From Paenibacillus methanolicus (GTDB lineage Bacteria; Bacillota; Bacilli; Paenibacillales; Paenibacillaceae), in the NCBI RefSeq assembly GCF_008124765.1, contig NZ_VNHS01000001.1, forward strand, positions 558,001-622,000: 64,000 nt of DNA, in the 5' to 3' direction. Each line of letters begins with the position of its first letter. Positions within the stretch are counted from its first letter, which is position 1. The notes beneath the pieces are model-generated. The model was not told the DNA's origin, did not search any database, and saw nothing but the letters and a program-made list of their open reading frames with translations. Made by a program: the position numbers and the translations under genes. Below are positions 1 through 10,108 of the stretch, piece after piece.

Positions 1-2
1 CG

Positions 3-524
<522 letters not shown>

Positions 525-577
525 GGATTCCATCTCCTCGGCGGATCTAAAGCTATAAATCAAGGTTCATCCAAAAT

Positions 578-615
578 AATGGCCAACGCAGCAAGGAATT
601 GCTGTGTTGGCCATT
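578..615 (+). terminator. Intrinsic terminator of the repeat-protein gene
   Basis: A 17-base stem (578-594 with 599-615, one G-T pair) closes a GGAA loop and is followed by a short T-rich stretch. It lies directly downstream of the repeat-protein gene. Confidence 0.8.
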
Positions 616-629
616 GTTATTTGAGGCCA

Positions 630-660
630 AAAGAAAAAGAGGCCGAAAGCGCCGGCCTCT
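630..660 (-). terminator. Intrinsic terminator of the chemotaxis receptor gene
   Basis: On the minus strand an 8-base stem (660-653 with 645-638) is followed by TTTTTCTT. It begins 11 bases after the receptor stop codon. With the plus-strand hairpin beside it, this separates two convergent genes. Confidence 0.8.
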
Positions 661-670
661 TCATGCTGAT

Positions 671-2668
671 TTAGATTTTGAATTTCGCGACGGCTGACAG
701 CAGCTGCGCCGCGGTTTCTTCCGTCCGAAGCATCATGGCAGCCAGCTGTTCGGATTGTATCCGCATGTCGGATGTCTTCTCCGCAATATTTTGCGTGCCG
801 GACGCGTTCTCGTTATTGGAAGCGGTCACTTCTTGTATGGACTGCGCCACATTTTGAATCGAAGCGAGCAGCTGCTCGGCCGTCGCGCTAAAGTCCGTGA
901 CAAGCGCTTGCACCGATCCCGCGTCTTTGTAATACTGTTCGCCGTTGGCCACCATCGCGTTGTAGTCATGGATGACCGTATCGTCAATGAACGATAGTGC
1001 TTTTTCGGAGCTCTTGGTCAGGGCTTGAACGGAGCTCATGACCAGCGTGGCTACGTTCTGAATCTCGCCGGCGGTTTTCGCCGAATTCTCCGCGAGCTTG
1101 CGAATCTCGCCGGCCACGACCGCGAACCCTTTGCCGGCTTCGCCGGCGCGCGCTGCCTCAATGGCGGCGTTCAGGGCGAGCAGGTTGGTTTGGCCCGTGA
1201 TCTGCAGGATGGAGTCCGTCAGGACATGGATTTGCTCGACGGCTTTCGCTTGTTCCATCGCTGCTCTTGATTCACATTCGATGACGCCGCGGATATCCTG
1301 GGCGGATTGACGCGAAACAACCGCGGATTCTTTCAGATGCTGAGCACGAACGGCGATTTCGTCGGCCATCGACGAACCGTCATGCGCTTTCACCGCGATG
1401 GAGGTCACGGCATCCTTGATCTCGGAAGACGTCGCATTCATATCATGCGCCATTGCGGCCGTTTCTTGCATCCCTGCGGACATTTGTTCGGTTGTGGCCG
1501 ATACGTCCTCGACTTGGGCAGCCAAGGCGCTCATGCTCGCCGAGGAATGTCCGATATTGCTCTTCACGTTCGTCGTTTCGTTAACCACCTGTCCGAGAAC
1601 CTGACGGATGGATGCCGACATTTGCTCGACCGCTTGGGCCAGATGTCCGATCTCATCGGTACGCTTGAGCAGCAAGGCCGGCAGCGCATGCGTAAAGTCT
1701 GCAGCGGCCATGACATTCAAATATTCAGATAGCCGCTTGATCGGCACCGAAATATAGCCGGCCGCAAAGACGGAAATCGCGACGATGATCAGAATGGTGA
1801 TCACGATCAGCAAAGCGGTCTGATTAAGGCTCGATTGCAGGTCGGCGAATACTTCGCTTTCCGGCACCGTCACCATGACCTTCCAGCCGGTGGTAGCGAC
1901 CGTGGCGAAGGCCGCGATCTTCGCTACTCCATCCTCGTTCGTGTATGATTCTGCGCCCGAATCCTTCGAATAGACCGTATCATATGCCGAGATAGCGGAT
2001 TCACTGACCGCTTCTTGGTAGGTTTTGTTCACCTTATCCGCATCCGGGTGATGCATGAACACGCCTTTACTAGAGAGAAGATTGCCATATCCGGTTTCGC
2101 CGACTTTGATCTTCTCATAGTTGCTCTTCAACGATTCCGCCGATACGACATCGATGACGATGCCTTGAAACTGATTTTGTGCGTCGAAGAAGGGAACGGC
2201 GATGGTAACCCCGAGCTGTTCGATGCTGCGGATCATCAGCAGGTCGCTCACGGTAGGTTTTTTGGTTTCTTTCGCGATTTTAAAATATTCCCGATCCGAA
2301 ATATCCGTTACGGTGCCATCCTCGGCCGGAATATTCCCGTCCGCGTCGGAGACAATCGTCATCACGATCTCCGGGTCGGTCTTCACGATCGGCTGCACGG
2401 CCGTGTTTTTCCCAAGCGCATCCAGACTGCTGAAGTTAGGGACGCCTTCGATCACTTTTTGAATAGCGGCGATTTTCGTTTGGAGCCAGAGGTCCGTCGC
2501 TTCGGCATTACTCTTCGCAATGCCAATCTCTTGATCTTTGATGCTTGTCGTAAGCTGACTCTTGAATTGATTCATCTGGATGGCGGCAAGCATGACGAGC
2601 GGGACCAACGTGAGTACAAGAATCATCATCGTCAGCCGAAAGCGAAGGCTCTTAAGGGTTTTCTTCAA
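671..2668 (-). CDS. Methyl-accepting chemotaxis protein
   Basis: A 665-residue transmembrane chemoreceptor. A short cytoplasmic N-terminus leads into a first membrane helix at about residues 10-30, then an extracellular sensor of about 250 residues of dCache type. A second helix follows at about 286-308, then a HAMP linker and a long coiled-coil signalling domain. The hairpin tip is clearly recognisable ([17 protein letters not shown], then [16 protein letters not shown]), which is where CheA and CheW dock. The start is a TTG, preceded at normal distance by AGGAG, and no ATG is better placed. The ligand cannot be told from the sequence. The upstream minus strand contains GACGATAT near 2710-2718, weakly like a sigma-D -10 box, but no good -35 partner was found. 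It is a single-gene transcript by context. Confidence 0.95.
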   Translation of the reverse strand: MKKTLKSLRFRLTMMILVLTLVPLVMLAAIQMNQFKSQLTTSIKDQEIGIAKSNAEATDLWLQTKIAAIQKVIEGVPNFSSLDALGKNTAVQPIVKTDPEIVMTIVSDADGNIPAEDGTVTDISDREYFKIAKETKKPTVSDLLMIRSIEQLGVTIAVPFFDAQNQFQGIVIDVVSAESLKSNYEKIKVGETGYGNLLSSKGVFMHHPDADKVNKTYQEAVSESAISAYDTVYSKDSGAESYTNEDGVAKIAAFATVATTGWKVMVTVPESEVFADLQSSLNQTALLIVITILIIVAISVFAAGYISVPIKRLSEYLNVMAAADFTHALPALLLKRTDEIGHLAQAVEQMSASIRQVLGQVVNETTNVKSNIGHSSASMSALAAQVEDVSATTEQMSAGMQETAAMAHDMNATSSEIKDAVTSIAVKAHDGSSMADEIAVRAQHLKESAVVSRQSAQDIRGVIECESRAAMEQAKAVEQIHVLTDSILQITGQTNLLALNAAIEAARAGEAGKGFAVVAGEIRKLAENSAKTAGEIQNVATLVMSSVQALTKSSEKALSFIDDTVIHDYNAMVANGEQYYKDAGSVQALVTDFSATAEQLLASIQNVAQSIQEVTASNNENASGTQNIAEKTSDMRIQSEQLAAMMLRTEETAAQLLSAVAKFKI

Positions 2669-2806
2669 CCTATATCAACTCCTACTAGATTTAAATGTGT
2701 CTCTAATAGGATATCGTCACTATTGAACATATTGTTGTGTAGCAATTTCATCCAATGGGGAGAGGACCGGTAGCAGGCCTACGTTTATTGGCAGCGCTTA
2801 AGCGGT

Positions 2807-3131
2807 TTACGACTTGGTTAGAGCCTCCCGGTCCGGGGCTTGGGGCGGCTGTTCCAGCCAACCGTGCTCAATCAGTATCCTTGGTGAAGGTCACGAATTG
2901 ACGGGTAAGCCCCAGCGCATGGTTCACGATTTCCTTGATTTCTCGGTCCTTCGCATGTCGCGCCATGTAACTCAGCACGCAAATGGACATTGTATTGCCG
3001 ATATATGTCGCCCATAGTTTCCCTTGCTCTGCCTCGGTTAACTTCTGATCCGTGTCGCTCTGGTCTGCATGAAGCAACGGGATTTTTTCGATCAGCTTTG
3101 TGAACGACGTCCGCAAGCTCCTTTCTCCCAA
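2807..3131 (-). pseudogene. Frameshifted DUF3231-like gene remnant
   Basis: The frame 3131-2868 encodes 87 residues that look like part of a DUF3231 domain (LWATYIGNTMSICVLSYM, then KDREIKEIVNHALGLTRQ). It stops abruptly after FTKDTD. In another frame of the same strand the sequence carries straight on from 2878 to a stop at 2807 as ILIEHGWLEQPPQAPDREAL, which reads like the normal continuation of this family. One missing base near 2877 would join the two. The N-terminus is also poor: the best Shine-Dalgarno (AGAAAGGAG) lies inside the frame and no good start follows it. DUF3231 proteins are usually longer, about 170 or 330 residues, and of unknown function, often linked to sporulation. I call it a decayed gene; a sequencing error is the alternative. 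Confidence 0.55.
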
Positions 3132-3222
3132 TCATGATCTGATTATGTTCCGTAACATCTCGTTTGTTTATTCTTGGCTATTCGAACAGCCCCTGTAACG
3201 TCCACGCCGTCCTTGCCGGGTA

Positions 3223-3250
3223 TTGACATTTCCATTTGGGATGATAGTAT
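3223..3250 (+). promoter_or_regulatory. SigA-type promoter for the monooxygenase/binding-protein operon
   Basis: TTGACA at 3223-3228 is followed after 16 bases by TAGTAT (3245-3250). An alternative -10, TATATT, lies at 3248-3253 with 19-base spacing. Just downstream, ATTCCCATTGGTAT (about 3251-3264) resembles the CymR/CysR-type boxes that control sulfur genes in Bacilli. That match is by eye and tentative. Confidence 0.6.
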
Positions 3251-3300
3251 ATTCCCATTGGTATAGTTGGATATGAGCCATTGGCTGACCGATCACTCGG

Positions 3301-3352
3301 AAGCTCAGCGGACAAATCACGTTACGACGTTATTTGTCCGCTGAGCTTTTTT
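3301..3352 (+). terminator. Leader terminator or attenuator hairpin upstream of the monooxygenase
   Basis: A perfect 17-base stem (3301-3317 with 3332-3348) with a 14-base loop is followed by a run of six T. It lies between the promoter at 3223-3250 and the start codon at 3391, so the transcript must read through it to express the gene. That is the arrangement of an attenuator. The leader before it is only about 45 bases, too short for an S-box riboswitch. Confidence 0.65.
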
Positions 3353-3390
3353 CATGTATCAAAAAAAACAGGGAACTGGGAGTGGTAACG

Positions 3391-4737
3391 ATGGGAAACA
3401 AACAAATGAAGCTTGGCGCATTCTTCAATCTGCCGGGGCATCACGTGGCCAGCTGGAGGCACCCGCTGACAGCGGCCGACCGTACTTTGGATCTGGCTTA
3501 TTTGCAAGAACTCGCGCAGCTCGCGGAGCGGGGTAAATTCGATATGATCTTCTTCGCCGACGTGCTTGGGCTGCGGGCTTCCGGCAATCAGTCGGCTTCG
3601 GCCGTCAAGCTGGATCCGCTGATCATCCTAGCGGCGCTCGCCTCCGTCACGCGCCATATCGGTCTGACCGCGACATTGACGACGACGTACAACGAGCCTT
3701 ACCAAGTCGCCCGTAAGTTCGCGGCGATCGATCATCTGTCGGGCGGCCGGGCGGCATGGAACGTCGTGACCTCCGCCAACGACAAAGAGTCGCTGCTGTT
3801 CGGCAAGCCGAAGCACCTGGAGCATGCGCGTCGCTATGAACGCGCCGAAGAGTTCGTCGACATCGTCAAGAAGCTCTGGTTATCGGTCGAACGAGAGTCG
3901 CTCGTTCTCGATAAAGAGAAGGGCAAGATTCTGGACGTTGAGAAGCTTCACCCTTTGGATCACGAAGGGGAATGGTTCAAGGTACAGGGCTTGTTGGATA
4001 CGCCGGCGACGCCGCAAGGACATCCCGTCATCGTGCAAGCCGGATCTTCGGAGTCGGGGAAGGAGCTGGCGGCGAAGACGGCGGAGGTCATCTTCACCGC
4101 GTGGCAGACGTTGGAGGAAGCCCAGACCTTCTATCGGGACGTGAAGGGTCGCCTCGCGAAGTACGGCCGCAAGCCGGATGATCTGAAAATAATGCCGGGC
4201 GTCTTCATCACCGTGGCGAAGACGGAAGCCGAAGCGATCGCCAAACGTAAGGAGCTGAACAGTTACATTCTGCCCGAGGTCGGCTTGGAATACCTATCCA
4301 ACTTTATCGGCGCAGACCTTAAGGGTTATGACGTCGATGCGCCGCTGCCGGCGTTCGCGGAGGCGGAAGACAAGACGAACCCGCAGATTCGCTCGAACTT
4401 GATCCGGGCGTTGGCCGAACGCGAGGGATTGAGAACAATCCGCGAAGTTTACGAACAAATCGCGGGAGCGCGCGGACACCGCGAGATCGTCGGCACGCCG
4501 GCGCAGATTGCGGATCAGCTCGAGGAATGGTTCTTGAATGAGGGGGCGGACGGCTTCAATATTATGCCTCCGACGTTCCCGGAAGGACTGCGGGACGTCG
4601 TCGAACTCGTCATTCCGGAATTGCAGCGCCGGGGACTGTTCCGCACGGAATACGAGAGCGATACGCTGCGCGGCAACCTAGGACTGTCCCTGCCCGCCCA
4701 TCCAGATCGCAAGCAAGCGCAATCGGCTAATCTGTAA
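3391..4737 (+). CDS. FMN-dependent monooxygenase, NtaA/SnaA/DszA type (luciferase-like)
   Basis: This 448-residue protein belongs to the luciferase-like flavin monooxygenases. These use FMNH2 supplied by a separate reductase to oxidise small organic compounds, often to cleave C-S or C-N bonds. Its length and the motifs LGAFFNLPGHH, FFADVLGL, RKFAAIDHLSGGRAAWNVVTS and GSSESGKELAAKTAEVIFTA fit the NtaA/SnaA/DszA branch. The frame stays open further upstream, but that part lies inside the leader hairpin. The ATG at 3391 has GGGAG at the right distance and is preferred. The next gene encodes an organosulfur-type binding protein, so the substrate may be a sulfonate or thioether. This is inferred from context only. 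Confidence 0.9.
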   Translation: MGNKQMKLGAFFNLPGHHVASWRHPLTAADRTLDLAYLQELAQLAERGKFDMIFFADVLGLRASGNQSASAVKLDPLIILAALASVTRHIGLTATLTTTYNEPYQVARKFAAIDHLSGGRAAWNVVTSANDKESLLFGKPKHLEHARRYERAEEFVDIVKKLWLSVERESLVLDKEKGKILDVEKLHPLDHEGEWFKVQGLLDTPATPQGHPVIVQAGSSESGKELAAKTAEVIFTAWQTLEEAQTFYRDVKGRLAKYGRKPDDLKIMPGVFITVAKTEAEAIAKRKELNSYILPEVGLEYLSNFIGADLKGYDVDAPLPAFAEAEDKTNPQIRSNLIRALAEREGLRTIREVYEQIAGARGHREIVGTPAQIADQLEEWFLNEGADGFNIMPPTFPEGLRDVVELVIPELQRRGLFRTEYESDTLRGNLGLSLPAHPDRKQAQSANL

Positions 4738-4776
4738 TCCGCAACAACACCATTTCTTGAAGGCAGGAGAACTTAT

Positions 4777-5793
4777 ATGCGTAAATCATGGATGAGAACG
4801 AAGGCGCTGATCGTGTCGGTTGGGATATTGGGAGCGCTTCTGGCAGGCTGCGCATCAGAAAGTAAGGCGACAGGGGAAGAAGACAAGGTGCTTCAGTATA
4901 ATTCAGCGCCAGGGAGCGTGTCGTTCCCGGAATTGGCCGCGGACCTCGGTTATCTCGGAGATGTGAAGCTGGAGTCGATCGGCACCACGACCGGCGGTCC
5001 GGAAATGATTCAACTTACGGCCACGAAGCAGACCGACTTTGGTTCCGCGTTCAACGGAGCGATCATTAAAGCGATCTCGCAGGGCGTCAAGATAAAATCC
5101 GTTATCGGTTCATACGGCAGCGACAAGCATACGTATATCGGCGCTTACGTGCTAGAGGGCAGTCCGCTGCGGACAGCCAAAGATTTTATCGGCAAGAAAG
5201 TGGGCGTGAATACATTCGGCGCGCATCTGGAGTTCGTGACGAAGGATTATTTGCGCGAGGGTGGATTGTCCGATGAAGAAATCGCTCAGGTGACGCTGGT
5301 GACCGTCCCTTCCGCGAACGCGGAACAGGTGCTTCGCAACAATCAGACGGATGTCGTTCTGCTAAGCGGAATTGCCAGGGACCGCGCCTTGGAGAACGGC
5401 GGCATCGTCGAGATCTTCAAGGATATCGACGTGTATCAAAAGGAGTTCACGGCAGGCGACTACTTCTTCACGGAGGATTATATCCAGAACAACCCGAACA
5501 CCGTGAAGCAGTTCGTCGAAGGGGTCGCCAAAGCGATCGAATGGGAACGGACGACGCCGCGTGAAGAAGTGATCAAGCGCTTCGAGAGCATCGTGGAGAA
5601 GCGTGACGGGAAGAACGCGACCGTCAATCTGAAGTATTGGAAAAGCACGGGCATCGCGACGGAAGGCGGCGTAATCGCGCCGGATGAGCATCAGAAGTGG
5701 ATCGATTGGCTGGTAGCTAGCGGAGAATTGAAAGAAGGGCAAGTGAAGTCGGAAAATCTGTACACGAATGAATTCAACCCGTACGCCAAATAA
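4777..5793 (+). CDS. ABC transporter substrate-binding lipoprotein, sulfonate/nitrate/taurine type
   Basis: A 338-residue binding protein with a lipoprotein signal: a charged N-terminus, a hydrophobic stretch, then LLAGC, so it should be anchored outside the membrane through Cys-25 or so. The body has the layout of the SsuA/TauA/NMT1 family: PGSVSFPELAADLGYL near the start, TATKQTDFGSAFNGAII, then the KDFIGKKVGVN stretch. A GGAG lies eight bases before the ATG. The gene follows the monooxygenase by 39 bases and shares its transcript. No permease or ATPase gene is present beside it, so it either works with a transporter encoded elsewhere or the operon has lost those genes. Confidence 0.88.
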   Translation: MRKSWMRTKALIVSVGILGALLAGCASESKATGEEDKVLQYNSAPGSVSFPELAADLGYLGDVKLESIGTTTGGPEMIQLTATKQTDFGSAFNGAIIKAISQGVKIKSVIGSYGSDKHTYIGAYVLEGSPLRTAKDFIGKKVGVNTFGAHLEFVTKDYLREGGLSDEEIAQVTLVTVPSANAEQVLRNNQTDVVLLSGIARDRALENGGIVEIFKDIDVYQKEFTAGDYFFTEDYIQNNPNTVKQFVEGVAKAIEWERTTPREEVIKRFESIVEKRDGKNATVNLKYWKSTGIATEGGVIAPDEHQKWIDWLVASGELKEGQVKSENLYTNEFNPYAK

Positions 5794-5875
5794 ATGTAAA
5801 CCTGTAGCATTGTCGTGAAGAACCGCGCCTTGAAGCGAGGCGGGAAACGTATTGATGCTTCATACAAATGCTTAA

Positions 5876-5910
5876 AACGAACGGTCCGATACTGGACCGT
5901 TCGTTTTTTT
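5876..5910 (+). terminator. Intrinsic terminator of the monooxygenase operon
   Basis: A perfect 12-base stem (5876-5887 with 5894-5905), a six-base loop and a T-run to 5910. Confidence 0.9.
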
Positions 5911-6202
5911 GTCGAGTGATGTCGAGTTAGCCAACAACCGGAAAATTTAGGTAAATACAGACCATTGAACGGATTTATCCTCAATGCTAGAATCTGGAAT
6001 GAGATTTTTAATAACGAATAGCGACGCGTGTTTTGTTTAATAGGCGGTTCTGTCGAACCGAGCAAACGAACGGGCAAACATCTATAATATCAGTATGAAA
6101 ACGCATCCAATTTATATGGTTTTATATTACTCTATTAGTCAATAAAGTATGAGTTGCAAGGTATTAACTTTTTAATTGAGGATAGCGGGGAGATGGTGAT
6201 AG
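5911..6202 (+). other. AT-rich intergenic region before the biosynthetic operon
   Basis: About 290 bases without a gene, markedly richer in A and T than the flanking genes. It must hold the promoter of the biosynthetic operon. TATAAT occurs at 6083-6088 and several TATATT-like strings follow at 6110-6130, but I find no convincing -35 partner and no clear operator. The ribosome binding site GGGGAGATGG precedes the GTG at 6203. Confidence 0.4.
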
Positions 6203-9200
6203 GTGTCGTCCAACACGGTGGAAGAGCGGTTCCCAAAGCACGATAAGACGGGATTTTGGAACAAGGTGTTGGCGGAATGGACGCATGAACCCCCTTTACA
6301 GCCCGATGGGATCGGAGCGGTCATCCGGAAGACCATGCTGGAGGCGCGAATTCCAGCGACGATAACGGACAAATGGAGTCGATATGACCGCGGCCGCGAC
6401 GATTTGCGCATGATTATCTATTTTGCGATATGGGCCGCAACGCTTGGCGCGTATTCCCGAACGGAGCGCGCATTCGCGGTGATGCTGCCAAGAATCGGCG
6501 CAGATGCCGGGGGTCGGGACGTGCCGGTTCTAATCAATAAACCCGAGAGAGGCAAGAGCTTCAAAACGGCGCTTGGCGAATGGCGCGAGTCATTACGGGA
6601 TACATACCGAGATTCGAAAGGAGAAGACGATAGGCCGGATGATCCGGCATTGCACACGATACGCAAAGAATTGGAGCAATTCGCTTTTTCATATGAACCA
6701 ATACATGGGAGGGAATTCGTAACGTCGTTCGCGGAGACGAACGAGAGGAAAGCGCATTTACATATCGAGCAGAGCGCGGAGGGCGAAGCTAAGCTTACGC
6801 TGCACTATGACGAGGGCCTATACGGAACAAAGTTGATGCAAGCAGTGGCGGACAGTTTCATCGTCTTGCTGGAACAAGCATCCGAACAACCCGATGCCGA
6901 TCTGACCGCTCTGGAGCTGCGATCCGGCGAGGAAATCGCACGGCAGCGCGAATGGAACGATACGCGCGCGCCTTATGAGCGGGATATGACGATCCATGGC
7001 TTGTTCGAGCGTACCGCTGAGAGGGCGAGGGATCGGATTGCCGTTGCGGTCGGAGCGGAACGGTTGACCTATCTGGAGCTGAGCCGACGATCGGATGAAT
7101 GGGCAAGGCGACTGCAGCGAGCGGGCATCGTCTCTGGCGATCGCATCGTAGTCATGTTGAACCGGTCTGCGGATTGGCCTGTCGCATTCATGGCTGTTCT
7201 CAAATCCGGCGCTGTCTATGTACCGGTCGATCCTGCATATCCAGCACAGCGAATCGCGTACATGCTGTCCGATAGCCAGGCATCCGCGATGATCGTCTCC
7301 GGCGGCATCGAGCGCGAGACGGTTCGCCAATTCGAAGGCATCGTCATCGACATGTCTGCCGGCGTTTCGCCGAACGAGGACGACTCGTTCGGCTCGTTGC
7401 CGACCGCGGCAGCGGACGATTTGGCCTACATCCTGTATACGTCCGGCTCGTCCGGTACGCCGAAGGGCGTGATGGTCGAGCATCGCGGCGTCGGCAATTT
7501 GCTTGGATATTTCGAGAACGGGCTCGGCGTCGGCGCCGACGATCGCGTCTTGCAGTTTGCCAGCGCTTCCTTCGACGCTTCGATCTGGGAGATGGCGATG
7601 GCACTGCTCACTGGGAGCGAATTGCATATTGCCACGCCGGAAATTGCAGGCGATCTCGGGCGGTTCGAGCGCTGGATGGCTGAGAAGGAAGTGACGGTGG
7701 CCACGCTTCCGCCGACCTACGCCATCCATCTAAGCCCGGAGCGGATGCCGTCGCTTCGGCTTCTCGTGACGGCGGGCTCCGAATCGGGCAAGGAGCTGCT
7801 TGATCTTTGGCGCGGCAGAGTAGCTTACGTGAATGCTTACGGACCGACCGAGACGACGGTCTGCGCGACGGCCTGGGACGGAGACGGCGAACCGCTGCCT
7901 TCTTCGGCGCTCGTGCCGATCGGCCGGCCGCTGCCGAACACTTGCGTGCTGATCGTTAACGAGCAGCTGCAGCCGCTCCCCGCAGGGGCGGCAGGCGAGC
8001 TCGTCGTGTCGGGCGCCGGCTTGGCTCGCGGCTATTGGAACAAACCGGAGATGACGGCCGAGCGTTTCGTCCGTCTTCCATTGGATGGCACGAGGGCATA
8101 CCGTACGGGGGATCTGGCTCGATGGACGCCGGACGGTCAACTCGTATACTTGGGACGCCTCGACCGGCAAGTGAAAATACGCGGATACCGGATCGAAACG
8201 GAGGAAGTGCGGCATGCGCTTGTCTCCCAAGCCGGAATCAAGGAGGCCGTTGTCATCGAACGGCGCGATGCAGGCGGGGAATCCGTTCTTTGCGCGTTCT
8301 ATTCGGTTCATTCGGATCGCCGGATGGATGCCGAGACGCTCAAGGAGCAAGTAGGCAGCCGATTGCCGGTCTTCATGATGCCAACCTATTGGGTGGAATT
8401 GCCGCGCATTCCGCTTACGCCGAACGGCAAACCGGATATCGCGGCGCTGTCCGCGATCCCGATACGACTGGACGGGGAGACGGCGTACCAAGACGTCGCG
8501 CCGCGGAGCGACACCGAACGTCGGTTGGCCGCCATTTGGAGCTCGCTTCTTGGCGTTCAGGCGGTCGGACGAGAAGACGACTTCTTCGTCATCGGCGGAC
8601 ATTCCATGCGAGCCGCGAAGATGTCCGGCCGCATCTACGAGACATTCCAAGTGAATTTGCCGCTAGAGCAAATTTTCCGGTATGCCAAGCTGATGGACAT
8701 GGCGGCGCGAATCGATGAGCTTCGGTTAACGGAAGGCTCGGAGGCGATCGTGCCGGCTCAAGCGCGGACGGGCTATCGGTTGTCGCCCGCTCAGACTCGG
8801 GTGTTCGCTATAGAGCACGCGAAGCCCGGCACTACGCTGTACGTGATGCCGTTCGCCTTCTGGCTATCTCCCGCGCCGTCATTCGAACGTCTGGAAGCGG
8901 CATTCGTCCGGTTGATCGAGCGCCATGAGACGCTGCGAACGTCGTTCGGCTGGGAAGGGTCCGAGCCGATACAGACCGTACATTCGTCCGTGACGTTCCG
9001 GCTGGAACGGATTCAGGCGTCTACGGAGCTGCCGACCGAGCTGACCGAACGGTTCGAGGAACCGTTCGCGCTGGCCAAGCCGCCGCTGCTTCGGGCTGCG
9101 CTTGCGGAATACGCGGACGGCCGCGGTCTGCTGCTTCTCCAGCTCCACCATATTATTGCGGACGGCGTGTCGCTTGGTCTGCTGCTGGACGACTTGAACG

Positions 9201-10081
9201 CCTATCTGTCCGGACGCGAGCCGGTTCCGCTGAAGCTGCAGTACAAGGATTATTGCGAATGGCTGCATCGGAGGGAGGCGTCTCCGACGCACGAAGCGTA
9301 TTGGATGCGCCGGTTCAAGCATTACGCGGCAACGCCGGACTTGCCGATCGATTATCCGCGAACCGAGATGCGCGATTACGAAGGCGGAACGCTGTCCATC
9401 CCATGGGACCGCGATACGGCGGAAGCGGTGCGCGAGCTGGCGCGACGATGCGGAACTACCGTTCACTTGACGATGTTGGCAGCTTACGGCGTTCTCCTGT
9501 CGAAGGTGTCGGGCTCGGAGGAAGCGATCGTCGGTTCGCTGCATGCGGGCAGAGATGTTCCGCAGACGCGGGACATGGTCGGCATGTTCGTTCATACGTT
9601 GGCCCATCGCTGCCGCGTAGACGGGCGATTGACGTTCGAGCGGTTCGCGCGGGGCGTCAAGGACGAAGTGACGGAGGATTACGCGCATGCGGACTACTCG
9701 TTCGAGCGTCTTGTCCGAACGTTGAAGGCGCACGATAAAGCGCGGAATCCGCTGTTCGACACGATGTTCGTGCTGCAAAATCTCGAGCCACAGCTCTCCC
9801 GGGGAGGGCAGACGGAGTGGCGCCCGCATGTGCTGGAGGAGAAGTGGTCCCGGTTCGATCTCGTGTTCCAGGCTTGGGAGCAGGCGGACGGCATGATGCT
9901 ATGGGTTACGTACGCGAAAGCTTTGTTCCGGCAATCGACGGTCGAACGTCTTGCGGAGGATTACCGGAAGCTGCTCGTCGCGCTGGCGGCAGATCCGAAT
10001 ATTCTGCTCGCCGATGTGGATCTGACTCAGTCGTACCGGACGATCTCGGCTTCCGGACATACGCTCGATTTTCAATTCTAG
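6203..10081 (+). CDS. NRPS: half C - A (Phe-like) - T - C
   Basis: This 1292-residue nonribosomal peptide synthetase starts at a GTG behind GGGGAG. Residues 1-240 match only the C-terminal lobe of a condensation domain; there is no HHxxxDG. The adenylation domain spans about 260-750 (YTSGSSGTPKGVMVEH; FDASIWEM; NAYGPTETTVCATAW; NGKPD). Read against GrsA, its pocket code is D-A-W-T-V-A-A-V-C-K, the Phe pattern. A carrier domain follows with its phosphopantetheine site at Ser-801 (VIGGHSM). A complete condensation domain ends the protein (HHIIADG at 982-988). No epimerase or thioesterase is present. The terminal C must pass the chain on to a module in another protein, most simply the synthetase at 11227. 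It is the first gene of the operon, but probably not the first in assembly. Confidence 0.93.
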   Translation: MSSNTVEERFPKHDKTGFWNKVLAEWTHEPPLQPDGIGAVIRKTMLEARIPATITDKWSRYDRGRDDLRMIIYFAIWAATLGAYSRTERAFAVMLPRIGADAGGRDVPVLINKPERGKSFKTALGEWRESLRDTYRDSKGEDDRPDDPALHTIRKELEQFAFSYEPIHGREFVTSFAETNERKAHLHIEQSAEGEAKLTLHYDEGLYGTKLMQAVADSFIVLLEQASEQPDADLTALELRSGEEIARQREWNDTRAPYERDMTIHGLFERTAERARDRIAVAVGAERLTYLELSRRSDEWARRLQRAGIVSGDRIVVMLNRSADWPVAFMAVLKSGAVYVPVDPAYPAQRIAYMLSDSQASAMIVSGGIERETVRQFEGIVIDMSAGVSPNEDDSFGSLPTAAADDLAYILYTSGSSGTPKGVMVEHRGVGNLLGYFENGLGVGADDRVLQFASASFDASIWEMAMALLTGSELHIATPEIAGDLGRFERWMAEKEVTVATLPPTYAIHLSPERMPSLRLLVTAGSESGKELLDLWRGRVAYVNAYGPTETTVCATAWDGDGEPLPSSALVPIGRPLPNTCVLIVNEQLQPLPAGAAGELVVSGAGLARGYWNKPEMTAERFVRLPLDGTRAYRTGDLARWTPDGQLVYLGRLDRQVKIRGYRIETEEVRHALVSQAGIKEAVVIERRDAGGESVLCAFYSVHSDRRMDAETLKEQVGSRLPVFMMPTYWVELPRIPLTPNGKPDIAALSAIPIRLDGETAYQDVAPRSDTERRLAAIWSSLLGVQAVGREDDFFVIGGHSMRAAKMSGRIYETFQVNLPLEQIFRYAKLMDMAARIDELRLTEGSEAIVPAQARTGYRLSPAQTRVFAIEHAKPGTTLYVMPFAFWLSPAPSFERLEAAFVRLIERHETLRTSFGWEGSEPIQTVHSSVTFRLERIQASTELPTELTERFEEPFALAKPPLLRAALAEYADGRGLLLLQLHHIIADGVSLGLLLDDLNAYLSGREPVPLKLQYKDYCEWLHRREASPTHEAYWMRRFKHYAATPDLPIDYPRTEMRDYEGGTLSIPWDRDTAEAVRELARRCGTTVHLTMLAAYGVLLSKVSGSEEAIVGSLHAGRDVPQTRDMVGMFVHTLAHRCRVDGRLTFERFARGVKDEVTEDYAHADYSFERLVRTLKAHDKARNPLFDTMFVLQNLEPQLSRGGQTEWRPHVLEEKWSRFDLVFQAWEQADGMMLWVTYAKALFRQSTVERLAEDYRKLLVALAADPNILLADVDLTQSYRTISASGHTLDFQF

Positions 10082-10108
10082 TCCATTCGAATCGGGGAGG
10101 AACAGAGG

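Noticed and set aside
2015..2773. A 252-residue plus-strand open frame opposite the chemotaxis receptor
   Set aside because: It lies inside the receptor gene on the other strand, has an Arg/His-rich composition and no family motif; a shadow of codon bias.
3334..3390. N-terminal extension of the monooxygenase
   Set aside because: It lies within the terminator-like hairpin and lacks a ribosome binding site.
8879..9829. A 316-residue minus-strand open frame inside the first NRPS, and many similar ones across the synthase genes
   Set aside because: High-GC coding sequence leaves the opposite strand open; none has a plausible ribosome binding site with a recognisable domain.
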